Assembly (NCBI RefSeq): GCF_035083965.1
Contig: NC_089739.1
Coordinates: forward strand, 6,374,001 to 6,438,000
Length of the DNA: 64,000 nucleotides
Reading direction: 5' to 3'
From: Branchiostoma lanceolatum
Taxonomy: Eukaryota; Chordata; Leptocardii; Amphioxiformes; Branchiostomatidae
The notes beneath the pieces were generated by a model. The model was not told where the DNA came from. It searched no databases and saw only the letters and a program-made list of their open reading frames with translations. A program made the position numbers and the translations under genes. Shown piece by piece: positions 23,601-36,400 of the stretch. The first letter of the stretch is position 1. Each line of letters opens with the position of its first letter.

Positions 23601-26600
23601 TGTACAGAAACATCATTGTTGATGTTGAAAAGTTTGGCATTTGTCTGTATGAGACTTTTTGAGAGGTCAAGTTTGCTTGTCGTGCACTTATTTTTAGAAA
23701 CTAATATTTGCATTTCTGTCATAACAGTGACTTTTCTGAACTTCTTGAAAACTTTATTGCAAATTGAAGCAACTTTTTGTGGTATTTTAACCTGACTACT
23801 TTAATTTCTTCTGTAACAGTGCTTACAACTTGAGCAATGTTTACAAACACAGACACACCCACCCTAAACCCAGATCAGGTGTCTTTAACCATACTGGATA
23901 ATTTTTACAGACCATTAAAGCTTTAAGGTTCAAGAACACAGGTCTTGAATTGCACATCTATTTATTATGAGGGTCTGCATGGGGGGATCCTGGCAAAGCC
24001 TAATGGTAAATTAATGGCAATTGTGTGTAGCGGTAAATTGAATTACATTTGTATTGGGAAAGGTTTTGGGGAATGATTTTATTGGATTGTTTAATTGTAT
24101 TCTTGGGTTGTCTGGCGAAACTAGTCTGTGAATGCTGACACAATCAGGCGCTCCATTGTGACTGTTGGGCAATTTGGAGTTCAACTTCACAATATGAATA
24201 ATTTGTCAATAGCTCTTATCAATGAATTGAGGATAACAAATAATGTGCTATGTAGAATTAAAGGGGCCAATTATACTTCACGAATGATCATTGACATTGA
24301 ACTAAAACAGCTCGCCACACCTCTTGGAAAAAGGCACGCCGACATTCTATAATTTATTTCAAACCAATGCTCACTGCAGAAAACCAGTATGACCACGCCT
24401 GTGAAGCTCAGATATGTTACCATCCCACTTCCTGCAGATATGCCTGGCTTGAGTTTGGTGACTGTGTACTTAACTGCTCTAGGCTAGATGAATAAAATTA
24501 CTTGGTTGGTGTACCCTTTAAAGGCAATGAAATTCTTTTCTTTTGAATATTATGGAGGGAAATATTTTGCATTTGCTAGCAAATGTTGACTTTCTAGTTG
24601 TATATAAATGTATACATCTTAGCTAATTTTAGGAATACAGACTGAGAGCATTTGACCTATCCGATTCCTAGGCCTCTTTATGTTGAGTAATATTGGCACC
24701 TTAGGGTTTTAACTCTGTAACAGTTCAAGTGTCACCAACTGTCTAATTGGCCCAGACCTTTTAGCCTAGCCACCATTACAATTCAATGATTTCATGGAAG
24801 CATTTTAGAAAACGGTGGAAATTTTGGCCACACTTCAGGGGCGGAGCCAACAGCACATTATTTCAGTTGGTATGTAATTGCACAGCACATATCATAAGTA
24901 ATCCACATGTGTTATCTATGTCTAACAGACTGGGGGATTTTTTTTTTTTGCCACACCTCAGTGGTGGAGCCAACAGTACCCACATTTCAGTTGGTATGTG
25001 ATTGCATAGCAAATATACAGGGCGGCCCTGCCGGGCATACATATATGGTAATCCATACACATAAATGTCTGACATGATGAAATTGATTATAAACAACATA
25101 GAATGTTCTCAGAATCCCACAAATCATGTGAATTACGTCACTTACTGTAAGTATACGATTTTTTCCCAACAGGTAAGTTATACTAAAACGCGACTCTGAC
25201 TGTATTTGCTAGTAAAATACTTATTTCTAGTTACAGCACACATAAGTCACGCCTCCTTGCACCATTATTTTCTCCCCAGGTTAGTTTTGTGACCTGCCAA
25301 GTCCTGGCACTGCTCCTCTCACTTGTGTTCCGTTATGTCCTGAGCACGGGGCGGGTGGGCGTCACGGCGCGGCACGTGTTCGCGGTGGTGGTCGGCGTGT
25401 ACATGGCATACTTCTGCCATAGGTGGTAAGCTGAAGCTTTAAAGAGCTCCAGATATGTGGAAACCTGTATATACATATACATATATATATACATACATAT
25501 GTATGTAGTGATACATATATATTGGTTGATACTTGTACACATATCACAACTAACAATACTTGTAGCCGTAGGAAGATGGCAAATCTACCTTGGTCATGTA
25601 TATACTGTATTGTAGGCTTTTAGATAATTATACGGTATCACCGACATCATTGTATTTTTTCTATCAGTGTTTTTCACTCTCTTATTGTGAGTCGAAACAT
25701 TGAAAACTTGAAGCTTTAACCCAACTCATTCTCTTTTGCATTTAGTGGTCACACAGTGTGTTTTGACTACAGTGGAAACATTGGGGCAATCTGTTTCCTT
25801 TAAAAGTCTAATTTGATTGCATCGTAGACAGGAGATTTCAGATTTTGACAATTGTGTATTTTTCTGTTCCAGGCAAGTGATCCACTTTCTCATCCAGTCT
25901 ACAGTATGTTATATCATCATTCTCTCCTCCAAGCCAAGCAACATGCACAAGTGAGTACCATGTAATCACAGATTGTAAGAAAGCAGTGCGTAACACTGCC
26001 CTTGATTAGGTTTTCATGCTCAATGTGTTGATGCTGACTGCCATGGTAATCATAGTTATCATGGCTGTCCAAGTAATTTCCCTCCTTCAACTGTCAAAGA
26101 CATGTATTAGTGGGGACTGTAAGTGCAGCACTGATGCTGTTTTCTCTTATGGTTATAAGTAGCACTGATGCCAAATCGCCAACTGATCTTGATTAAGGTG
26201 GCATCAATGCAATAAATTACCAGACCAGTTGAGCATCAATATAGCACCAATCCAGCATTGATGCAGCCCCAATCCAGCATCAATATTACAATTATTGTAG
26301 TAACAGTTCAGCATCGTTGAAGCACCCATCCAGCAACAATGTAAATCCAGCATCAATGTAGCACCAATACAGTATTAATGCTGCACCAATGTTACATTGT
26401 AGTATCAGTCCAGCATCATTGCAACTCTAATCCAGCATCAATGCTGCACCAATCCAGCATCACTGCTACCCCAATCCAGCATCAATGCTGCACCAATCCA
26501 GCATCAGTGCTGCACCAATCCAGCATCATTGATGCAGCACCAACCTGGCATCAATGCAGCACCAGTCCAGTATTATACACCACTTTTGTTTATGTCAATT

Positions 26601-29600
26601 GTAACTCTTTTCTACAGATATGTCTTCACCTTCTCCATGCTGTACTTGACATTGTGCCACATCTACAGAACATACTACAACTTTGGCACCTACACACTGG
26701 ACTTCACAGGGTAATTAGGCTTTAGACCAATATAATTGAACAGGGTTCGAAATAAACACCTTAACTAAAACTAAAAATCATGTACTTTTACCGTTATAAA
26801 TTCCCACCAAGGAGAGAACATTGGATTTGCGGACACCAATTATTTTTTGTTAGAGTTCTCCAAATACATTTTTTTCATCCTTGTCTTTGAAAAATGAAAA
26901 TTATAATGATATTCCAAATGTGACCTCTAGCATTTGATCTCTAACCTCCAGCCCACTGATGATCATGACCCAGAAGGTCACCAGTTTGAGCTGCGCCCTA
27001 CATGACGGCTTGTACCGTGATGACAGCAGCCTGTCACCTGACCAACGGAAGCAAGCTGTCCGGTAAGCGATTGTTAGATAGGAACTATTTTACATTTGCT
27101 TGAAAATGTAAGATTTGCTTTGGTCACTCCTTCATTTGCTGGATAGCTATTGATTTTGGCAACACCTCAGCCTAGGGATGAAGCCAGATAATTAATACAC
27201 TGTACTTAGGGATTGACTGAAACATATTCTGAAATTGAATGAAATGAAGTGATTTTTTGCTGCACATCAGGGGGGAGTTGTTACAACATTTTAAACTGTA
27301 TTGGAAATTAAACTTTCGGAATGCTGCACCTTACTGTAATTCTTGATTTGTTAATTGTAACTTAATTTTAGCTGATTTAACGGTCACTAGTCAACAGCTA
27401 AAATTTCATCATCGCTAATATTTGATCACTAATATTTAAGCCAGTAATGTTTGTTCCAACCGTTAAAATTAAGTGCCGTGACCTACTCCATTTTCCCCCA
27501 ACCGCTATATTTTCCTGCCACTATATTAAAGTGATTTACAGTATTTAAGAGGATGAATAATGATGATGCATATATAGTCTGATGAGGCTTATGGCATAAG
27601 AAAGTAGTTTTATTTTTGTTTCAAATTGTGAAATATTTGGCTTTATGTTTGCAGTTATCATGTTGACTCGAACATATGCTGTTTTGCATTGTTACCACAG
27701 TTGTTACAACCACAAACTTAAGACACAACAAACATCTCCATTCCCTCCTGGTCCTAAATTAAGTCCCCACTAACTTAATTCAATTCACAGCAAACTTATC
27801 ATAATTTGTTGAAATTTTCTTTATTTGCACAGACGCATCCCCAGCCCCCTGGAGTACTACAGCTACATGTTCTACTTTGTGGGAGTCCTGGCCGGTCCGC
27901 TCACCTACTACTCAGACTTCAAGGCCTGGATGGAGGGAACCAACCTCAAACCTCTCATCAGGATTGATGAACAAGTCAGTGCCACTTTCTGGATTGTATA
28001 GTATGGTAACAGGGTGGTCGCGTGGCTTAAGCGTTGTTAAGTTAGAATCTAAAGGTTCTGGGTTAGAATCCTTAACAGGCCCTAATGTTGCTCCCGAATG
28101 GGAAAGGCACTTGATACCTAATAGTATTTCCTCACTTGCTTCAGGTATGTACCACAGATTGGACATAAGCGAAGGTCCCATGTTTGAGGAAAGCCACACT
28201 GTTATTATGATATTATGCCTTAGTTTACCTTAGATAACTGTATAATAATGCTTATAATCTCTAAGGTATAACTGAAGCGTGTGATTCAATCTGAAGCTTA
28301 TAGAATTGATGTCTTCCTGTTCATGTGTTTCAGGGGAATGAGATTGTAGTAATCAAAGAGCCTTCAGCACTGGTGAGTGAAGCTTGCTTTTAAAGCCCCT
28401 GTCACACTTAGCCGACTATGGCCACCTAACCTTTTCCAGACCATGGTTGGGAGGTAAGCCCCTGTTACACATAGCCAACCATGGTCTCCCGACCTTCTCC
28501 AGACCATGGTTCAGAGTTAGTCATGAGCATAGCCATTTTGGGAGTTGGTCGGTAAGGTTGCCTAACTACTTGTATCTATATGCCATCTGTGCCACTGCAG
28601 TATGTATTTTGAATAGTCAAATGTGAAAAAGTTGCAATTTAGTCGCTTACAGTATCAATCGTATTATACAATCTTGGAAGTGTCTGACCAAATGTTAATC
28701 TTTGTCTACCTCAGGGTGTTGTTCTGAAGAAAGCAACAACAGCAGCCTTCTTTGGCCTCACCATGCTGTATGTGGGACCATTGTTTTCAGCCAGGGGTAA
28801 CGTAGGTGGGTGTATCATATTCGTTAGACAATGAGCATTCCTTTTCTTAATCTTCTTGATTCATAAGGTATCATATTGCAAATACGTCTATCAGATATCT
28901 GCATTCTTATGTTTATTTTAATTTTTGCACATGTTTTGAAAGAGGTGGGCGGGGCTATGGAATCAGTCAATTAACAGTTGTCCACACACAAGCCATGTGC
29001 CTGTCCTTGGTGCTGAACACTATCTAAATATACACAAATGCATGTGTCGCACTAATACATGTATGCACTACATATCTGATCATCGCTGCACCTTTGCTGA
29101 CAAGATTTTAACCCTTTTACGCCCACAGATGACTTGATCATCGCTGCACCTTTGCTGACAAGATTTTAACCCTTTTACACCCACAGATGACTTGATCATC
29201 GCTGCACCTTTGCTGACAAGATTTTAACCCTTTTACACCCACAGATGACTTGATCATCGCCGCACCTTTGCTGACAAGATTTTAACCCTTTTACACCCAC
29301 AGATGACTTGATCATCGCCGCACCTTTGCTGACAAGATTTTAACCCTTTTACACCCACAGATGACTTGATCATCGCCGCACCTTTGCTGACAAGATTTTA
29401 ACCCTTTTACACTCACAGATGGCCTGACAATTGCTGAACCTTTGCTGATCACTCAGATTTTAACCCTTTTACACCCACAGATGACCTGATCATCGCCGCA
29501 CCTTTGCTGACCAGACTTTAACCCTTTTACACCCACAGATGGCCTGACAATTGCTGAACCTTTGCAGATCACTCAGATTTTAACCCTTTTACACCCACAG

Positions 29601-32600
29601 ATGACCTGATCATCGCTGCACCTTTGCTGACCAGGTTTGGTTACCTACACGTCAGCATTATGATGGCACGAACCAAGTACTACTTTGCCTGGACACTGGG
29701 TGAGAACATTTGATAAATGACCAATTTTGAATTTGTTGGTGTTTTTAATTTCTGGCCGAATTTGCTTTAAAAAAGTCACTTTTCTTGTTTGCAAGATAAA
29801 TCTAACATAAAGCCAAACAAGTTTCTGACCAAAATTGATTTAGAATTTTGTGATTGAAAAAGTACAAAATTTGTTCAAAGGTTTGGCAATATTATTCTTG
29901 CTGTAACAATAGTTGTAACTATTGTCTATACTCTAGTAGAATATACTTTTAATTTGTTGTTGTTTCGTATAGCGGATGCAGTTGCTAACGCAGCGGGGTT
30001 AGGATTCAACGGGTACGACAAAAACGGGAATCCTCGCTGGGATCTCATCTCCAACCTTAACATCTTAAAGATCGAGGTAAGCACTAATCTCAAACTTTAA
30101 TTTCAACTCATCACCTCACTTCACCTTTCCCTTGACCTCTTTTTGGGTCGTTGGGGCACCATGAATTTCAACTGCAGCCAATTAAATCACTTACAGAATC
30201 ATAATTGATTGTTTATAAGACTGTTAAAGTAAAAGGAACAGTGTGATATGTGCAAATACTCATGGAACTAGGAGCCTCAGGGTGATAGCAGAAATTGCAC
30301 AATAGAAATTTGACAGGAAGAAGAAAAGGTGAGTGGACAATAGTCCTTCTTACATTGTACAGTAACTGAGTATATCTACATCTACACATTACTCGGCAAG
30401 ACCCCGCGAGGGGCATAACGCCAAGGGAATGTCAGGGTCACGCCCAGCTGCAGCAGGTGGTGGTGGTGAAAAAAGGAAAATCCGAAAAAAGATAAACATA
30501 ACTCATGCAACAATCAATATATAAATAAGTGGGTAACAAATTGTGCTATATACATGTGGCTACACTGGGTGGTGACCTGACTCATGCTCGGTTAACCGGT
30601 GATGCTGGGAAGGCCAAGAAACTTGGCTAACCCAGATTTGAAGGTGTCTACTGTTGTCAAATTAATTAGATGTTGGGGTAAGTGATTCCAGTCTATTACT
30701 GTTCTCAGGAAGTAGCTGCTGCGATGTGTTTCTGTTTTGCATGGAAATGTGATGTGATATATGTATTGTGCTGACTGTATGTAGTCTGACTATTTTACTT
30801 CTGGATTTATTTTTGGTCCCTGCAGTTTGCCACCAGCCTGAAGATGTTGATAGACAACTGGAACATCCAAACCACCCTGTGGCTCAAGAGGTAACAGTTC
30901 ATTTAAAATTCTTGAATAACCATATATCATCATTTACAGCAGGTCTTTTATCTATGAAATTTTGAATAGTAATAGTAAATTATGATAATACATTTTGTGT
31001 ATACTCTGGATTATCTAGGAGTCTTGAAGTTTAACTAGTTTTTAGATTTTTTTTTCAAATCTCATTTTGGCAGGTTCTCCTACTTGGCATGACAATGTGC
31101 ACTGTTTGGAAAAAGATTTTAACAATTAACTTAGACCAATGGATTTTCTTGCTAGGTGATGACATGCATATTCAGTTGATAAAGATGCATTATTTGTGGA
31201 AATCGGCAGGGTGTGCTACGACCGTGCCCCGTACCAGCCCATTCTGATGGTGTACGTTCTGTCAGCGACGTGGCACGGCTTCTACCCTGGCTACTACTTC
31301 ACTTTCCTCGGGGGAGCCATCTTAACTCCAGCCTTCAGAAAGGTAAAACCTTACCTACACAAATGAATGAATGAGTGAGTGAATGAATGAATGAATGAGT
31401 GAGTGAATGAATGAATGAATGAGTGAGTGAGTGAGTGAGTGAATGAATGAATGAATGAATGAATGAATGAATGAATGAATGAATGAATGAATGAATGAAT
31501 GAGTGAATGAATGAGTGAGTGAGTGAGTGAATGTGACAATTATGAATTTATGGATTACTAGGCTAGATGAATGAATATATGAATAAGTGAATGAATACAT
31601 GTTTTTATGGTTGAATGAATTAATAGATGTATGAGTGAGTGAGTGACTCAATGAGTAAATAAATGAATGGACAAAGGAATGAATTAACAAATGAATGAAT
31701 AAGTGAGTGAGTGAATGAATGAATGTGAATGGATGGATGGATAGATGAATGGATGTATGAATGAGTGAATGAATACGTAGTGTATGTGTATTGACAAATG
31801 TATGAATGATTTAACAAACAAACAAATGAATGAACATCTCACCTCTTCCCTCATGTTCTCAATGAAAAGCGGCCTGCGTGCCAATTTGAGCTTCTCATGA
31901 ATAAACAAACAAACAAACAAAGCTGTTTGTCTTCCATCAGATGCGGCATCACCTGCGGCACCGTTTCCAGGGCACGGCGCGGCTTCGCCAGCTGTACGAC
32001 ATCATCACTTTCACGTCCACGCACTTCTTCCTGAACTACCACGTGCTGCCCTTCGTGCTACTGGACTGGGAGCCCACCATGAAGTTCTACAGGTTTGTTT
32101 GGGCAATTGTGCACAATAATTGGTAACTTTGGGGTTGGATGGATTATTCAATGTAATGTCAATGGTCCCTTTAAGACTGACACATTTTAATATTAGAATG
32201 TGGTGTTATCAAGGCCTGCTTATGCTAGGGTCACATTTCCAAGCCGGGGCCCGACCGGACAGCTTGTGGGGACGAAAACTATGATATAGAAGACAACAAA
32301 AGACACAAAACTTTTTAAAAATTATTCCTAACCATACGTTTTGTATATTCTTGATATGCAGCTTTTATTCTTTGTTCTCTCAAACAGCCCGGTCAGGCCC
32401 TGGCTTGGAAATGTGACCCTAGCATTAGCAGAATCCCTTGACATACCCCAATGTTGTGTCCTGAGAAATATGGTACCTTTGAAGGGTGGCTGAGGAGTTT
32501 TGGGATGTTATTGAAAAAAACCCTTTATGCATCTCTCTAAACCTTCCTCAACCTTTTTTTTTCTTCAGGTAGTACCTTATAGCAAGGTGATGATTTATGC

Positions 32601-33428
32601 AAATTGATATGACGTAATATCTTCACGAATTTCCTCACTCAACTCAGGTGTGAATGAGTACCTTAAACTTTAGTAAAGTATGTTTTCTCAGCTGGGATGC
32701 TAAAAGTACTGAGTTTGAGGAGAGCCACACCTTGAACAGGTTAAAGAACCCACCACACTTGTCGAAAAGAGTAGGGGTCCTTCCCGGTGTGAGTGGATCA
32801 AAACCTACAGTCCTATGGCTGCACCTGAGGCAATTACTGTTGTACTTGGGTCACCTGAGTTGGCACCGAATGGCATTTATATTCACAACATTGTGCATAA
32901 ACCAACTACTAATCTGTATGTAAATGATTTTTAACTCTATGATAAGCTGCATGGTATTTCCTCATATCACATATGTAGAGAGGCTCAAGCCACTGTCGAC
33001 ATTAAAATATTTCAGGATATCAAACTTTTTAGAACATTATGTGACTATTCTATCTCCAATGTTTTATTTTTCTCCACAGATCGCTGTACTTTGCCATACA
33101 TATCGCCGTCGCTTTGGTGGCCATCCTCCTACCATACAGGAAGCAGTCGCGGCCGAGCAACGAGGCGGCAATTGCCAAGACCAACGGCGTGACGCCTGAC
33201 ATGATTGGTAAAGTTGCAGCAGACAAAGAGCGCAACGGGATGAAAACGAACAACAACAAGGTCGAGAATGGAGTAGGGGGCCATCGGATTCAGAACGGTA
33301 CAATCACAGACCGTGCGCTGAAGTTCGGTCTCGGCGAGCGAATAACAAATGGTATGAAAGGATTCAGTCACGCGAACTATAATGGTGCGAAGTTTGCTGT
33401 AAGTTATGTCCAAAAGAAAGAGAGCTGA
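20658..33428 (+). CDS. MBOAT1/2: MBOAT1/2-type lysophospholipid acyltransferase
   Basis: ER-membrane enzyme that transfers acyl chains from acyl-CoA to lysophospholipids (Lands-cycle remodelling). Exons: 20658-20696, 25280-25425, 25873-25950, 26618-26710, 26952-27062, 27833-27974, 28334-28372, 28715-28805, 29601-29699, 29973-30076, 30826-30890, 31210-31342, 31941-32092, 33080-33428; 546 aa, in frame throughout. Conserved blocks: VSFVTCQ, GPLMIMTQKVTSL, LEYYSYMF, PKYYFAWTL-like TKYYFAWTLADAV, the catalytic-region Asn in DNWNIQT (N327) and His in SATWHGFYPGYYF (H358). Many hydrophobic segments fit a polytopic protein. The C-terminus KKES is a KKXX ER-retrieval signal. Exon 8 could instead end at 28796, also in frame. 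Exon 1 is the weakest call. The acyl donor and head-group preference cannot be read from sequence. Confidence 0.93.
22270..22317 (+). CDS. Candidate alternative first exon of MBOAT
   Basis: An ATG opens 16 codons (MGILISYERLEDNQLR) that end exactly at a good GTAAGT donor in phase 0, the phase MBOAT exon 2 requires. Splicing would give a different N-terminus ahead of VSFVTCQ. It could equally be an exon of an unrelated small gene or chance. The frame is also open upstream to 22132. Confidence 0.3.
22544..23054. repeat. Element with TTAAAGGCACCCAGAGC inverted ends
   Basis: Left end TTAAAGGCACCCAGAGC through GAGGCTTGAA; right end is its reverse complement (TTCAAACCTC to CTGGATGCCTTTAA). TTAA at both edges would fit a piggyBac-type target, though TTAA may also be part of the inverted repeat. 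The interior has the CATAGCCCCGCC and CATTGGTTGAACCGC core found in three other places. Confidence 0.7.
26220..26578 (+). repeat. Minisatellite AATCCAGCATCAATGCTGCACC
   Basis: Imperfect tandem units of about 18-24 bp built from CCAGCATCAATG and GCACCAAT, filling MBOAT intron 3 up to 40 bp before the exon-4 acceptor. Unlike the arrays at 29085 and 11641, the acceptor itself is not in the unit. Confidence 0.85.
27365..27795. repeat. Diverged palindromic-MITE relics in MBOAT intron 5
   Basis: AT-shifted copies at about 27365-27545 and 27640-27795 with AAATTAAGTCCCCAC-like ends and mirror-image blocks. Assignment is weak. Confidence 0.4.
28010..28190 (+). mobile_element. tRNA-derived SINE in MBOAT intron 6
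   Basis: Decayed A box GTGGCTTAAGCG, B box GGGTTAGAATCC, then GGGAAAGGCACTTGATAC and TTTCCTCACTTGCTTCAGGT, collinear with 40440-40800. Confidence 0.7.
28390..28560 (+). repeat. Dispersed repeat (AAGCCCCTGTCACA family), partly duplicated
   Basis: Same blocks as 6598-6725; AAGCCCCTGT(C/T)ACAC occurs twice, 60 bp apart. Confidence 0.6.
29085..29600 (+). repeat. Minisatellite repeating the exon-9 splice acceptor of MBOAT
   Basis: Tandem units of 58 bp (two of 62 bp) run directly into the true exon 9. Each unit is TTTTAACCCTTTTACACCCACAG followed by the start of exon 9. Acceptor AGs lie at 29128, 29186, 29244, 29302, 29360, 29418, 29480, 29538 and 29600; only the last leads into the full exon (29601-29699). 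In the regular 58-bp units the exon copy runs to ACAAGATTTTAA, an in-frame stop 13 codons after the junction. Confidence 0.95.
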
Positions 33429-36400
33429 GATATTTTCAGAAGCAAAAAGGCTCCAAGTGATCTCCAAGCAGATGTAAGGATCCGGCTCGGTTTCACTGTT
33501 GAAAAGGTAGGCTGATAGAAAGATGTTCTTAATGTTGCTAAAACATGCGTAAAGCTCAGTCTGAGACTAAGGCCCAATTTACACACAAGTTTTTGGAGTC
33601 AACTCGGGGCTGTGTGTGAGAGCTTTGGGCTGCTCAAGTGGAGTTTTCCTTCCAGGAAAACGCTGCTTGGGTGGCTTAGTTTAGCTAAGGGTTCTCCTTG
33701 CACAGTCTTGATTCAACTCCAAGTCGGCTCAAAAACAGGTGTATAAATCTGGCCTTAGCTGGATCCTTACAGATGCTTGGAGATTATCCAAAGGCCACTG
33801 TGATAGACAACAAACTCTGGTACACAGCAGATTTGGAAATGGTTTATTACATTCTTGCAACTATTCACAGTTTGTTGCAGTTGTCACATACCCATATACA
33901 ATCATTCAAACAATATGGAGCTAAGGAGAACAGTAAGATTGTTCTTTACTTGTGGTCCCTTGTGTAAGTAGACCACTGACAACACTTTCGAAAAAAGGGA
34001 TTTTGCCAGTTTGAAGAAGAAAGAGTGTGATGGAATTGGTACCTGTCTATATATTTTTGTACTTTATATCATTGTACAGTTTCTTGTTTTGAATGGAAAC
34101 AGTCTGGAAGACGGAAACATTAGTTCAGGGCATGGGGAATTGACCATGCACAACACATGAGGGTGGGATCCAGTAAGGTTGTACTTTGAGCACTTTACCT
34201 CAGCTTGGTCACCTGAGCAGTGCTGTCACCTAGCAATGAATGTGTGAACTGCAGTCTGAACTCATCCCACTGCAGAGCCAACTTCGTTTCTGTTTATGAA
34301 AGACAAGTTTTCCTCAGTGCTATTGAGAAAAAAAACGGGATCAGTGAAACAAATGGCTCAATTTTATGTGAGATTCTTTGAAGATGATTTTGAAGAAAGA
34401 AAAGAAAGAAATATACCACATGAGGATATTTGTGTAAGCAAATACTACTTATTCTACCAATTCTGACATATCAGAATTTTACTATGAAATATTTAAACTG
34501 AAGGTTTTTTAACTCAACTATCAGATAACTTTTGTTGTGGATGGTAACAGTTGAAGAGCTACATGACGTTCTTTTAAATAACTTTCTTGTTTTGTTAGTT
34601 TTTATGTGAGTTATTGGCTAGGATTTTATGATGTCACAGTAATATTGCCAAATTAGTTTATTATATGTACACATTAGAATATGAAGAATGCTTTTATTAT
34701 CATGGAATCTTCTTTATGAGGAGTTGACATTGTAAAAATCCTTATGAAGGCGTCGATTGGTTAGCTGAAAATTTGTTGTGTGTGTTTTTGTGCTGGAACG
34801 AAGTTCAACTATACACATGTACTAAAAATACCTTTGCTTGTGGTAAGTGTCAGGCTTTTCAACATCTGCTAGATTTTTCTGGCATGTGTATACTAAGATA
34901 ATGTAATAGTCTTAAAGTTATAAGCTCCAAGTACGGCCATTTCTGTCTCTATAGTGATCTCTGAAGGGACTTGAAGAAAGTGGTCACAGTGGACAGGTGG
35001 CCACTGTAGACAGGAATCTTAATGCTTGTGTCAATGGGGAAAACCATCTAAAGGACCACCAAAAAGTGGTCACATTGGCCAGGCAGTCCTTATGTTGGGG
35101 TGATCACTGGTACAGGTTTGGCTGCAGTAGATATTTTATTGTTATATACTCTTTTAAAAGTAACAGGGTTACATTGTGATGCTGCCCCAGTGCAAATTGT
35201 TACATTTTGATGCTGTGCTTAAATTTCTAGTTTGTGTTATTACTAGAGAATTGCTAGACTATTGGCATTGGCAATGTGCTTATTCACTGGAATCCCATTT
35301 TGTATGCATATAGAATAAACATATATAAGAAATCAGCAAATGATTACTAAAACAAATGGACATGTTTGTGTTGTTTTTATTGGGCACTAATGTGCCTATG
35401 TGTGGTTTTTAAATCTTGCACATGTTTACAAGTTGTTTACTATGAACTTTTGTTTCTCTCACACATTATAAGCAAAGGTATAATAAAGGGTTGTGTATGA
35501 AATCCACGTATCAAATTACTAACCTAATAATTGATATCGACACACTAACTTATTTTAGCTCAACACCATGGGTGTGTCAAATCCCCACTCTAATGATTTA
35601 GATGGTATGGTCCAAATCTTGTCTGGGCTGATGACATGTTACAATATTATTGAACTTGAGGCTCAGATCATTCATACATGTTTCTTTGTGAAAAAGAATC
35701 ATTGTTTGAAAAAAATCCTTGATGCCATGTGTGTACTTGATGATGTTTGCAATCACGTGAGTCAATAAAACATGTATCTCTTTAGCCCTTAAGTGTTTGG
35801 GTTTTTGTTACTGTTTAGAAATAACCACCCGACCAAAAAAAACTGTTACGTTATACAACAAAATGCCGTCTATGTTGTCATCGTGGTCGCGTTTTTTGCG
35901 GTAATATCTTCACCGCGAATTTAAACCCACCGCGAAATAACTTGTTTTCTCTTCTGCCCGTCGTTTCAACAGCGAAATTAAAACCACCATTACAGTAATG
36001 ATAACGTTATGATATGAAAAGTTATTTTCCGATGTTTAAAAGGTAAATGTAGTCCCCTTTTTACGCCGTAGGGCACAACAGTGGAGGGCGGAGACAAATT
36101 CTCTTCTTCCACAGCCTTTTACTTCCCCAACCGGAGTCATGTACGCATTTACATTTGTGAAGTGAATTGAGGAAAGTCGCGTTAAGCCTGAATTTAACCA
36201 CCGTGTCGTGTTAAGTGCATTTCCGAATGGTAAAGTACCTTTTACAACACCGGTGGCATGTCAGGCGATTCGAACCCAGGATCTGTAGGTTCTAGCTGGG
36301 TCAAACACTCTCACTAACTGTTACGCCAACAAGACGCCACTTTTCGATGTTTGAACATAAAAACGCTCAGTCTGTGTAGATGCGATCTTTACAAAAATTT

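Larger units (their letters stand above)
20697..25279 (+). other. MBOAT intron 1, mostly non-coding
   Basis: A 4.6-kb intron holding the TTAA-ended element at 22544-23054, a candidate alternative first exon at 22270-22317, and a diverged tandem pair (24826-24925, 24945-25070) sharing TTTGCCACACCTCAG and GGAGCCAACAG. Nothing else was recognised. Confidence 0.5.
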